A stretch of DNA of 64,000 nucleotides. Origin: Tomocerus qinae. Its lineage: Eukaryota; Arthropoda; Collembola; Entomobryomorpha; Tomoceridae. The notes under the pieces are model-generated. The model saw only the letters and a program-made list of their open reading frames with translations. It had not been told where the DNA came from and did not search any database. Made by a program: the position numbers and the translations under genes. Location: NCBI GenBank assembly GCA_020055645.1, contig CM034548.1:31050201-31114200 (forward strand). The letters are read 5' to 3'. Shown here piece after piece: positions 1-11,954 of this stretch (its first letter is position 1; each line of letters begins with the position of its first letter).

Positions 1-1412
<1,412 letters not shown>

Positions 1413-2919
1413 TACATCTCGTGTACCATGTGAAGGAATCCAACTCAAAACTTTGCATAGTCTGCTATTATAATTTCAGACGTATGGTATTTGGTATATT
1501 CGTTGGTTTGAAGTATTATATACTTTGTTAAATGTTGTAATAATATTAGGAGAAAAGTAGTAATATTTTGTGGTCATAGATAAATAATTAACTTTCTGGT
1601 TCTAGAGTTGCTAAAGGCTGCTAGATACAATTCATAAAATATGATTATTACATTTGTAATTCAGGCTTGTTGTAGTATTAGAAAAGTGTTCATTAACTCA
1701 TATCAGCATGGATGATATTTATAACCATATTTTGTGTTAAATGGGTTCGGTGTTAAGGGAGGTAGACTTTGACTTAGGACATCAATGTGCTATTTTGCTC
1801 AAAGCAAAAATAAAATATAACTATAACGAACTTTTTTCTCACTCTGGATTTGTTTACATAACGTCGCTATTAGTGTCCTAGTGTCTGGGCCAGAATAGAA
1901 TATACCATTCCGTCCAACTAGTCTACCTCTTGGACAATTGGCAAATTGCATGGATGTTATGGTATATCTGCATAATTTTTAAAGACTTTAAGCCAATCCG
2001 ACCACAATTAATTTCTTATTTCAAGTAATTTTTCTTGAAAAATAAAATCTTTGAAACTGATGAAATTTTTGAAATAAATGCCACACGCTCAAGTGGAATT
2101 ATTGATATGAATGACAACTGCCATGTATTTATTTCATTATTTTTCAAGGAAAGTGGGAGTGATTTCGCAAAGTATTTCAAAAATTTCGTTGTGTTTCAAC
2201 CATCTAACTAGAATTGTATTCCCAGAAATACCAGTGTAAATGTACCTATGTCATCATTGAAGACCTAGGGAGGCGACATTAAAATTATCTGAAAGGATTA
2301 GTTGATATAGTTGGTAGATACTGTTTTTACTAATAATAATTTAGAAGATCTCACGTTGGTGTTAAATGTTGTATTTATTAACAAAAATACATTCTTCAGA
2401 AAAACAGAAAACTATGTATTCAATTATAAAATCGTTAAATGATTAATTTTGTTCTACTAGTCGTAAAATGTTAATTGTAAAATTGTAAATTAGAACGACG
2501 CTGTGATGTGTGATGCATCAATAAAGTGATTGTCACGAAAGGTTAAGTTCAATCTTTTGGTTTACATTTTTGTAAAATGATATGAGTGTGCGTGTGTAGT
2601 GTGTGAAGAGGATCAGGTTATTAGAGTTTCTTCTAAGAATTCCCATAAATATTGTCATATTATAGTTCTACGCTTATTCACGTGCAGAGAAAGAATCAAC
2701 TTGTTCCTTTCCTATTATTATTATGCATATTGCACTATAATCAATTCTACACACTTGCTATATCTGCCTTTTGCTTGCTCAGTATCCCCTTAATAAGGGC
2801 CTATGGCTATGGCTTATGAATGACATTAAAATTTTGACCGAACCGAACCATGAATCCCGTGATTTCTAAAACTATAATCGAACCGGGGCGATCGGAAAGA
2901 ACAAGTTTGTCAAAATATA

Positions 2920-3015
2920 ATTAATGTTTTCGATAATGTATCCCTATGCATACCTCTATGTACTAAATTTAGCACATGAAGGTATGCGTTGGGGTACATT
3001 ATTGAAAACATTAAT
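2920..3015. repeat. Inverted repeat, 36-nt arms
   Basis: Arms 2920-2955 and 2980-3015 are reverse complements at about 32 of 36 positions, separated by 24 nt. The outer ends read ATTAATGTTTTC. It could be a small MITE or a terminal hairpin of a decayed element; the flanks show repeated GAACCGAA words but no clear target duplication. Confidence 0.6.
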
Positions 3016-4171
3016 TTGGTAGCTGAACCGAATAGGAGATTTAAGTATTGCTTAAGCACACTAACTCGATTCGCGAACCGACATTTTGCAAGAGTAGTGC
3101 AATAGTTAAATCATACAGAACAAAAGGCAAAAAGGCTCCTTCACGGTTCGATTCCAGTCGGCATTCAGTATTGAAACCGCGGTATGGAGCTGTCTCGTCC
3201 CTTTTACCCGTCGCCCGATGGAACTTGCCCGATACTACCACAACTTCCGGCGGTGCCCTCGTGTAGTACCAGCTCTTCGTCTCGGTTTACAACGCGACGG
3301 ATAAAACGTTTTTCCCAATAATATCACTATTAGTAAATGATAACTCCCTTACCCATACTTTGTAGTCGGTGTTTACTTGCCAAATCTCAAGAGATGAACT
3401 CAAGTCGTTTACACAATAGACATACAAAGGTGCAGTTTTATTAAGGCTGCCTCGATGATACGGTTGCTTAGCGACGACGAGCACAAATGAGTAATTTTAC
3501 TACGGGGTGCTTGATGATAAAGAAAGCCAAGCAGTAGAATGTGCTTCATTTTAAATTGGCGTCGTTTCTCCTCATTCTAGTGTAACCGCAAGGAAGGGTA
3601 TTGAAAAATTGTAGAACATTGATAACTCCTATTTGGGGCAACCGATTTCTAGAAAAACTTAATAGAAATAAAATAATAGGGCACAAAATTCTGGAGGACT
3701 TTATGTGGCCTAATTTCTTTTAGTTTTTCATACAACAGAGAACGAGACGAGTTTATCAAATTCACATGTATTTCTCCCCAAAAACTATTTAATTTTGAAA
3801 ACTGCAGGGACTTTTTGGAAAATAGAGCCACAATAAGCACTTAGAAAATATGTGGTACATGTTTTAAAAAATATGACAGTTTTTTGTTCCCCACAGGGGG
3901 TGGGGATGTATTATCATTTTATCACTGTTCTGCGCATCGACGAGATAGCCTTAATAATACTACTTACTATAATATTATATGGTTTACCCTGCCTGTACCT
4001 CATCTCTCCCATTATGTTTCATTCGAAACAACACTGATGTCTACTTACCGAGACGTTCATCCTACATCGACCTGCTTATGATAAAACCATTATGAGATTA
4101 ACTTTTCATATTGGTGTCCATTGAACCTTCTTCGATAAAATGAGCTGCAGTTATAATCGACCTTTAAATAA

Positions 4172-4294
4172 GTAAACAGTCAGAGTTAAATATCCGAGGG
4201 GCACAGAACACCACAAAGTTGCCTGCACAGTAGATGGCACTGTTACTACGTTGCGCGTCGACTTAGTCGGCTATATCTTACTCTGACTGTTTAT
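4172..4294. repeat. Imperfect inverted repeat
   Basis: The left arm around 4172-4196 (TAAACAGTCAGAGT core) reappears inverted at 4267-4294 (ACTCTGACTGTTTA core) with a few mismatches and one short indel; the spacer is about 70 nt. Probably a decayed transposable element end. Confidence 0.45.
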
Positions 4295-4629
4295 CCGACT
4301 AAAAAGAGACAGGTCTACTATCCATTCCGGTTCGGGTATAACTATAGTTTTACTCATCGTAGGCTTTATGACACCGACTTAGAAAGCAGGCTAATAGACT
4401 TGAGCCCATCTCTTGAGATTTTGCCAACCCTGCATCAAGGTTTTTGGAATACAATCCTTTGACCAGTCCATTTAAAGGGCAGTGCTAATATTATGCAAGA
4501 GAAGAATAAGTCTGTGCTGTAAAGTATAAAAGGTTGTGTCAACAATATTTTATCCTTGCTTGGTTGTTCGCCGTTTGAGGCTTTGCATATCAATTATGAA
4601 TTACATTCTAGTAATCATCAGAAGTGTAA

Positions 4630-4935
4630 TCATGCATGGCTTGTGTTGGGTTGCCATTTTGTCGTAGATAATTTTTGCAAGTCATAAGTAGTTTCGGATT
4701 GAACCTTTTCAAAATTGTAGTAAACCCCAAAGAAGTAGCGGATTTGATCACCTCCGTTTTGGATGACCATATAATCACCATGCGATTGTAAAACGGTTCT
4801 TGATTCTAAACTCTCTTTGGACCCTGGAACATTATACAAGTTTTTTGGAATTTTAGTTCTAATTTTCAGTAAAAGTCGACTAAATTGTAAGTCAAATTCC
4901 AGCTGGACTAAAGGCCCCATCCTATGATGGGGCAC
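4630..4935 (-). CDS. Unrecognised 101-codon ORF
   Basis: An ATG-initiated open frame of 101 codons on the minus strand, in the transposon-rich intergenic region. I recognise no domain, signal peptide or membrane segment. The composition is not obviously low complexity and includes a stretch with several aromatic residues (YFFGVYYNF). A strong 8-bp hairpin (4914-4933) covers its first codons, which argues against efficient translation. It could be a fragment of a mobile-element ORF, a lineage-specific gene or chance. I list it only because it is among the longer unexplained ORFs outside the real genes. Confidence 0.12.
   Translation of the reverse strand: MPHHRMGPLVQLEFDLQFSRLLLKIRTKIPKNLYNVPGSKESLESRTVLQSHGDYMVIQNGGDQIRYFFGVYYNFEKVQSETTYDLQKLSTTKWQPNTSHA
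4914..4933. other. Perfect 8-bp stem, 4-nt loop hairpin
   Basis: GCCCCATC, loop CTAT, GATGGGGC. The stem is strong and GC-rich in an AT-rich surrounding. No U-tract or partner motif suggests a function. Confidence 0.5.
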
Positions 4936-5540
4936 CTCACTTTACAAACCTTACCTAATTTATCATAGTCTATCCTAATCTAAGGATGGGTTGGGTTTTA
5001 GGTTTTAGTCTTAATTTTACTCAAATTCAACTGTTTCAGAAAGTACCATTGTCTTTCATTACCCCCTGATCAACTGATCTCTGTATATCTCGGTTAAAAT
5101 GACAACACCTGACTCCTCTAATATTATAATATTTGCCTAACCTCTTGGTATGACAATTGAGGATTTATTTGCAAGCCTGCTTTTATCATTTTTTTATTTG
5201 TTAATTGAGGATCTGTGTACAAAAAGAATATATCTCGGCGACATTTTTTCAGTTAATAAAAATTCCCATAATTTAATCAAAATAAATAAACTCGAAATGT
5301 TCGGGGTGGTGAAAATTAGATTTTCCTCAAAGTCAAAAGTATATACAAGGAGATAGTTCGATCGGAAACTAGCTGTTATTTTTATCGCCAATGGAGATGT
5401 GACCTCACTCGATGTTGGGCCTGCAATTTCTTCGCGGAGGTCCTCCGTGTTGGCAACCTTGGGCGCCCAAAAAAAGAAACTGCAGGCCCGCCTGATGTCA
5501 TCACCAAGGAGAGAAGTACGTAAATATGTAAACACGATAT

Positions 5541-5721
5541 AACCACTAGCGGCAACATCGGCGACACGCTACAACCACTAGCGGCGACAGAGGAAACAGC
5601 AACAGATTAATGTGTCTCTGTTGCCGCTAGTGGTTGTAGCGTGTTGCCACTGTCTCCGCTGTTATGCTGTTGCCGCTAACCTCCCATACCTCCCAGCGGC
5701 AACAGCGGAGACAGTGGCAAC
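5541..5721. repeat. Cluster of nested GC-rich palindromes
   Basis: Two overlapping inverted repeats share a middle segment. The first has arms 5561-5592 and 5616-5647, 32 nt, matching at 30 positions, loop 23 nt. The second has arms 5643-5663 and 5701-5721, 21 nt, perfect, loop 37 nt. The word AACCACTAGCGGC is also directly repeated at 5541 and 5573. The two hairpins compete for the shared bases 5643-5647. The GC content stands out from the surroundings. Likely a mobile-element fragment; it could extrude as a cruciform. Confidence 0.75.
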
Positions 5722-6063
5722 AAAGTACCGCTGCCTAAATTCAGCCGTTATGCAATTCAATTTACACTGACAACAGACCGAGTTCAGAAATAAGTGTGGA
5801 GGAAGTGGGTCGTCGATGAGACATTTTTTGGAGGCGACACGTTTTCAGACTTAGAAAAAGGAGGCGACACCTTTTAGAATTTGGAAAATATTAGGGAAAG
5901 TCTGGAAAAGTGTCGCAACAGGAAAAGGTTTGTAAAGTGCGAAATAGCCTTAAAAATAGGTTTTGAAGTTAGGTTTGTGTCTCCTACACACCTCGCTGTC
6001 GCTTCCCCTGACTCGACCCAGAAAAAACATTGTAAATTACTTCTGACCAACGTCATTCCCTAC

Positions 6064-6182
6064 CAAGGCCGCAGCCAGAAAAAATATGCCAAGAAAATTT
6101 TATCGATTTTTTTGCGATTTTAGACAAAAATTTCTTTCGATTTCGGGGGGGGGCAAGTGCCCCCTCCCTCGTTGCGGCCTTG
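6064..6182. mobile_element. Small hAT-like MITE relic
   Basis: The ends are inverted: CAAGGCCGCAGC at 6064 and the complement of CAAGGCCGCAAC at 6182 (11 of 12). The flanking octamers TTCCCTAC (6056-6063) and TCCCCCAC (6183-6190) agree at 6 of 8 positions, which fits a diverged 8-bp target duplication typical of hAT elements. The interior holds a G-run followed by a C-run. There is no transposase, so it would be non-autonomous. Confidence 0.45.
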
Positions 6183-7590
6183 TCCCCCACGACATTCATA
6201 CTACATTCCTACACCCGAAACCTAAAAACCGCATTGAACTTTTTTAGTGCGTCACAATTCGATTTTAAAAAAATAGGCTGGATTTAGGCAGCGGGATATT
6301 GTTACCTCTAAGATGCCTCGAATTTATCACTCTATAGTAACGCATTTGTTTAATATCAACTCATTTCCATCTTGGTTGCCTCCATTGCCCCCTATGTCGC
6401 CCCAAGTTTGGTCACTTACTTTGTGAAATTTATTCGTTTAGTTTCCACCAGGGGAACTATTGCGAAATGGGGAACTAAATCGATTAATACGGTCACCTAT
6501 TACCTTAAAATTTTTCTCCGTTGCCCAAGTGCTTCTAATGTGCCTACCTATTCTATTGAATTCGTTGCCCCCGTTGCCCCAATACACAATATTTGGCACA
6601 TATTCTACTTGTTGTTACGCCTCCCTCCGCCCTCGAAAACTTGACCTGCCATTGACACTACTAAACTACTATTTGTCAAAGAAGATTAAATTACATTGAA
6701 TGACAAAAATCAGGTTTGAAAACAGCCTTTTTAAATTTTGCGCATAGCGTAATGACCATGAAATACGTTTTAAAACCACACTTTCGTTAAAATCGACCCA
6801 AAAACATGCCCTTTTCTGTGTATTCGTAGGGCTATTTATTTACATACTTAGTCAGTCTCGTTTTGTTTTCAAGGAGATTCAAGACTGTGCTATTATTTAT
6901 TTTTACCAACCTGGATCATTTTTGTCATAAAAACGACAAATATTACTCTTTTTGGTTTCCAAAGTTTCCAACTGGAAAAATTATGTCGGCGAGATATATT
7001 ATTTTTGTACACAGATCCTCAATTGATTTAAATCTCTTGATAAATAGCCAATTTAAATTATAACAATATACTAGGCTGTCACAGTACCTAGGTCCGGTTA
7101 TAAAGAAAGCTAGTGTGTATTCCGGGCAATATTGTATGGTGAAAAGAATGTATTTCAGATACTTAGCTTTTTCCAATTGACGTTTCATGGTGTCTCATTT
7201 GGTGGGTCGGAGGTAGAGATTTTACATTGATAGATATAGGGACTTCTGTTTCAGAATACTGTCCTGATGATAAGGTGCTTGGCATGTGTATTGTCTTGAC
7301 AACTACATAATGTCAGTATTGAATTTATATTAGCAAATGCTAAATCAAATTCAAAGTTTATCTCATTGCTTGGATACAAACTCAAAATTAAAAAAACGAA
7401 ATTAGCGTTTCACACTTCTGCCAGGAAATGCCACGGGTCTAATTTTATTTCTTTCTCTACAGACATGTATTGATAGGTAAAATTGCTTTATCAAGTCTAC
7501 CATTATAATATTATAGAGATTTTTTGTGACGATGTGTTAGGAGTAGAGAGAAGGAGGGCCGGACCGGGTACCGAAGCTCAGACTCAGAAG

Positions 7591-10500
7591 ATGTCAAATG
7601 AAGAGTTGGGAACGGAAAACCGGCCCATTATCATTGAGGGAGATGACGACAACGTTCAAGTATTCCCAAATGGGAAAAATCCATTTCTGATTCCTCCGGT
7701 ATGTTATAATATTTTATTGATTCATGATTAAATTTAACAGGGCAATTCATTCCGCAAATTCCGTTTTTGGTAATTATAATCTAACTTGAATATAATCGAA
7801 TTCTTCTTGAATACACTACTTGTAAATAAATAATTTTTGTAGCAATAATTTTGGAGAGGGTCCTTGTTCAGATTTCAACTAGCCGGTAGGTAAATTGCGA
7901 GATGGCTAGTGGGCAAAAGGGGGCAGAAGTCAAAATGGGGCTAAATAATACAGTAAAGGATGTAAACATTGGCGGATATATTTGAATTTTAGGTACTTTT
8001 GCCCCTTTTGCCCGGATGGGTGGGCAAAATGTAAAAAAGCCGGCTGAAATAGAACTAGAACCTTGTTCAGTACTACAGATGCATGTCTTGGAATGACCCA
8101 TGCTTAGAGCGACGCAAGACGTTCAATCCGTGTTGAAACCCACTGGGTCACTAAACTTTGATATTAATCAAGTTCCCAGTCTGAACATGAGAAAGTGGAC
8201 TTGCAAGGTGCAGAAGTGCAGAGTTTTGATTATATGCAGAATAAACTAAGCCGCAGAAGATTATTCCAAGTATTATCACTTTTTGGCGATTAATTATAAT
8301 AGTGGACATGAGCAGGACCTCCGACTATTATGTTTTTGCGGAATAATTGATTATTTAGCAAATAATTTCCCGCGAATGAATTGCCTTAATAGATATTCAC
8401 GTGTTGATTATTTAAGTTTTGGAATTTAATCGTGAGGATGGAATGAGTAAAAATTGATACAGCGTTAGTACCCAATGAATTTCGTCAAAAGTCATTTTTA
8501 TTTGTACAGGGTCATCACTTATATATTCCCCCACCACAGCCCAACACAGACTAGTTATCAAAATGGTCTATATATCATCTTGTAGAAAATCTTTTTGCAA
8601 GTCTAACTGATTCTAACATCATGTAATCGGTTAGAAAAAAACCGGATAAAACAATTTTTGAAAATAAAAAGTTGAAAATTTTCTGAAATTTTGCCCGCTT
8701 TTCAACTTGCCCCAGGTCACCCAGAATTTTATTTTCGAATTTTGATTCCAGAATCATTATAAGAATCACATTTGTGATTTTTCACCAATTTTCATCAAAA
8801 TGGAGGTGGTAGATTTTTCAACTTTTTTAGAAGATGTCAAAACTAGAGTAATCCAGAAAATAGTTGAAAAATCGACCACCACCGAGTTTGTTTAAAATTT
8901 TGTTGGTGGAAAAATAACAAATGCTTTTCTTATAATGATTCTGGAATCAATATTTCAAAATAAAATTCTGGGGGACCTGGGGAAATTTGGAAAGTGGGCA
9001 GAATTTCTGAAAATTGTCAACTTTTTATTTTCAAAAATTGTTTTATCCGATTTTTTTTCTAACCGATTACATGATGTTAGAATCAGTTAGATTTGCAAAA
9101 AGATTCTCTACAAGATGATATATAGACCATTTTGATAAATAGTCGGTGTTGGGATGTGGTGGGGGGAATTAAGTGATGACCTTGTACTTTTCCCGCGATG
9201 TAGTAAATGCTAGATCAAGTCTCAAAGAAAAATAATTTGAATATAATTACAACAATCCACGTTGAGGTGGATTTCATTTAATTGCTTTTAAGAACGGAAT
9301 TTTAATTTTGGACATGCGCAAACGGGAATTTTTCTCTAATAATCTAAATAAGTCTATTTTCGCGATTTCAATTAGAAATGTATTAGAAAAGCAGCATTTT
9401 AATTGTTGATTTAAAACATACTTACTAGGTTATAGAATGCATCTACCAATATCTGAGCCTCAAAGATATTAAAAATTGCAGACTGGTTTCAGACGAATGG
9501 AGGCTTTCCTCAAATCAGATTCTTAGAAAGCGGGCTAGGATTGTCATTTCAAACAAAATAAGGAGAACTTTTACGGAATTCGGCCGTTTCTCAATATCCG
9601 AATTTTTGGAAGATTTTTCGGAAACTTCAAATAGACCATTCAGTGCGTTCAGTTTTCGGATTCCGTACTTTGGACAACTTCAAGTTAACGATATAAACGA
9701 GTTCTTTGAAAACCATAAAAGACATATGAAAGAATTGGATTTGAGGTTGGAGTATTATATTGGGAGGAAGTCCGTAGAGTGGTACAATATTACTCCATGG
9801 ATAACAGACTCCTTGATGAGCACCCCGGATGCTAATTATAACACGAAATTTAGTGCCGTTTGCCCCCTCAACGACAAGGTCAGGAGGCGTGATGTGGGAA
9901 TTTCGGTTGCGCTGTCCGCGCTGATGTTCATAAAAGAAATCAGATTGATTGGAATTGTAATCCAAATTGCGGAACTAAATAATGAAAGTAAATTAAGTCC
10001 AATAAAGTTAGATATTCAAACAGTGCAGTTTATGTTGGGCGAATATAAAGCCACTGAGATTCGTATCAATGACGTCGTAAATTTTGTCAACTGCAAAAGC
10101 GTTATTTTGAAAAATGATCATCGTGATTTTACTAAGATCGCATTAGACCTGAGAGACCATGAAAATATATTAAGTTTTGACAGTCTCACCTTAGAAAATG
10201 TTACAGTCTCCAATTGGGCCACATCAATTATAAGCGTAAATAAATTGACCCTATGCAATGTACCACTTACAGAATCATGTGGAATGCGAATTGACAATCT
10301 GAACATTGGTCATTCCCATATAAATTTGGCCTGTTTACCAGAATCATTAGAAAGTTTAGATATGACCCATGAGAAAGAGAACATGGTGACATGTAGTCAT
10401 CCAATATTCTTGCCGAATCTTAAAATTGTGTATTTTCATATCTTATCGCTTCCTCATCTCAGTCACTTCAAAATGTGCCCTGAATTAATTGAACTTCATG

Positions 10501-11000
10501 TAGATGGAGAGTGGCCGGATACACTAGTGTGCTCATTGGGCTGGATTCCAAAAAGCATCAAAAGAATCTGTTTCGAAATAACGGCAATAAAGTGGGCAGC
10601 TGTAGGCGAAGGCGAAAGTCCGTTACTTCTGCACCAACTATGCATTCTATGTGCAACTTATGACAATGTTAGAGACATTTGCATTCCTCATATTCAAGTG
10701 AAAGATCTTATTTTGCTCTTGGAGTTTAAAAGAGATGATAATCACAGAAAATTTGTTGAACTCTTAGAACATTTATATAAACGTATACACCCGCCTCAGC
10801 GAATTTTTGTTGGACCTGTGTTTTGGTATCGGGATGAATATAGTTTGTTAAGAAAATATGTTGATAAAAAGGATACCTACTATGTATTCGAGCATAAAAG
10901 GGGTAAGGCAATACATTTCTTAGAATTCGACACTTTTAAAGACACTGCTTTTAATTTTGGCAATGGGGTTTGGGCAGGGATGTACCGACGAGGGACTTAG
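7591..11000 (+). CDS. F-box protein with LRR-like C-terminal region
   Basis: Two coding exons, 7591-7698 and 9429-11000, joined in phase 0 (donor CCG|GTATGT, acceptor CTTACTAG|GTT), giving 559 residues. Start ATG 7591 is the first in-frame ATG and has A at -3. The F-box spans about residues 34-75: the join creates LIPPVIECIYQYL, followed by SLKDIKNCRLVSDEWRL, the usual L-P-E--hydrophobic ... C-R-L-V-S--W pattern. F-box proteins bind Skp1 and recruit substrates to SCF ubiquitin ligases. The rest has spaced leucine-rich stretches (for example LTLENV, LTLCNVPL, LNIGH, LESLDM) that suggest a degenerate LRR horseshoe for substrate binding. I cannot name an ortholog; divergent families like this are expanded in arthropods. 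Oddities: the intron carries a long palindrome, and the final eight codons plus the stop lie within a hAT-like insertion, so the C-terminus is transposon-encoded. Confidence 0.82.
8504..9187. mobile_element. Foldback/MITE-like palindromic element in F-box intron
   Basis: About 684 bp that reads almost the same on both strands. It starts GTACAGGGTCATCACTTA and ends with the complement of GTACAAGGTCATCACTTA. Arms of about 320 bp match at roughly 85-90 percent by eye over their whole length; only about 30 nt near 8830-8858 form the loop. GTAC at both ends may be the target duplication or part of the terminus, since it is its own complement. There is no ORF of note. It lies on the sense strand of the F-box pre-mRNA, so the transcript would form a very long hairpin. 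Confidence 0.85.
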
Positions 11001-11661
11001 CTTTGGCCGATGCGTTGATTTTCTATTAACGGCCTTAAAGCCGATGCCGATGCGGAGTGGTGTATAAATAAAATATTTGAACAAAAACACAAAAACAATA
11101 AATTTTTTTACAATGTGAGGTGCAAGTCCAATCATTGACATAAATGATAGTCAATTTTTGTCCATTTTTGTCATTAAAACGTGCTTTAATTCGGAAAAAG
11201 AACATAAGGAAAACATTTTTAATACTACATTTCAATTAAGTCGCACTAATTTTGTTTTTATAAATCAGCATAGGCACTAAGGAATATTCTCTTTCATGTT
11301 TTGCCTAACCACTCTCATTACTAATAGTCGAAGAAAATTCCAAACGTTAAAAAGTTTTCATAGAATATCCCAAACTTGTTTTAAAATTCGTGATTTCGTC
11401 TGAAATACATTTTAAGTTGCAATTCTCACTTTGAGTACTAAATTTCAGCATAATATTTCAGAAATTAGTAATAAACTTAAGTTACAGAACTTGCATACAT
11501 TTAATTAAAGTAAAAATTTAATATTTCAAAAATTAAAAAGCATCGGAAAATCGGCAGTTTTAGGCAATTTATTTTGGCCGATTCCGCTGCATCGGCAAAA
11601 CCAGATTATGGAAGAATCGGCGGCCGATTCATCAGCTTGCTGATGCATTGGTGCATCCCTG
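10975..11661. mobile_element. Non-autonomous hAT-like transposon overlapping the F-box stop codon
   Basis: Terminal inverted repeats: CAGGGATGTACCGA at 10975 and, reversed, CAGGGATGCACCAA ending at 11661 (12 of 14), with further inverted GGCCGAT/CGATGC words inside. CAGGG-type ends are characteristic of hAT elements. The flanking octamers GGTTTGGG (10967-10974) and GTATTGGG (11662-11669) agree at 6 of 8, as expected for an old 8-bp target duplication. At 687 bp with no transposase it is a MITE or deletion derivative. Confidence 0.8.
11067..11072 (+). terminator. Possible poly(A) signal inside the hAT element
   Basis: AATAAA 67 nt after the F-box stop, within the transposon. The ancestral signal of this gene is probably AATAAA at 11942-11947, beyond the insertion, because the duplicated copy keeps the same hexamer at 12973-12978. 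Which one is used cannot be told from sequence. Confidence 0.3.
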
Positions 11662-11941
11662 GTATTGGGTTAGGGCTTCGAACTTTTGCTGCTAGCTAAT
11701 ATTATGATGTCAATTTTGTTTACGTTTTGATAATTGTTTGTAAATTTTTTAACCATAGATAAATGTATGTATGTCTTTAATATGCTGCACAATTGTTGGT
11801 ACAATGTGATTATTATGTTAATCAAAATGAACAGACAGATTAAAAACATTTTTGTCTTGTCGTGACGCTGTTACATAGCCAATATAATTTCATTATATTG
11901 TAATCTATTACCATTACCACTAAGTTTTGTAAAATTGTTTC

Positions 11942-11947
11942 AATAAA
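11942..11947 (+). terminator. Ancestral poly(A) signal of the F-box gene
   Basis: AATAAA in the context TGTTTCAATAAAATTATA, repeated identically at 12973-12978 at the end of the tandem duplicate. Conservation in both copies at the end of the homologous 3' region supports a real cleavage signal. Confidence 0.4.
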
Positions 11948-11954
11948 ATTATAT

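Larger units (their letters stand above)
5203..7024. repeat. Pair of inverted ~52-nt repeats flanking 1.7 kb
   Basis: Sequence 5203-5254 (starts AATTGAGGATCTGTGTAC) recurs inverted at 6969-7024 with only scattered differences. Outside these segments the two sites do not match. They could be the ends of a degenerate element spanning 5203-7024, or two insertions of one short repeat. No target duplication is visible. Confidence 0.45.
1413..7590. other. Intergenic region, transposon-rich
   Basis: About 6 kb between Cdk9 and the F-box gene. It begins as plain AT-rich 3' flank, then from about 2800 contains patches of higher GC and several inverted repeats (listed separately at 2920, 4172, 4914, 5203/6969, 5541 and 6064). 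The block 3040-3300 is open on both strands for about 70 codons with no recognisable protein, which fits a decayed mobile element better than a gene. The core promoter of the F-box gene must lie near the right end, but I see no clear TATA box. Confidence 0.6.

Noticed and set aside
3095..3155. tRNA gene suggested by A- and B-box matches
   Set aside because: The T-stem pairs at only two of five positions and no acceptor stem is visible, so it is at most a relic.
7880..8060. Possible further inverted repeat (AGCCGG ends, GGGCAAAAGGGG words) in the F-box intron
   Set aside because: Only short matching words with poor register between them; not enough for an element call.
9627..9965. 112-codon ORF antisense to the F-box exon
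   Set aside because: Shadow of the real coding frame on the plus strand; no independent evidence.
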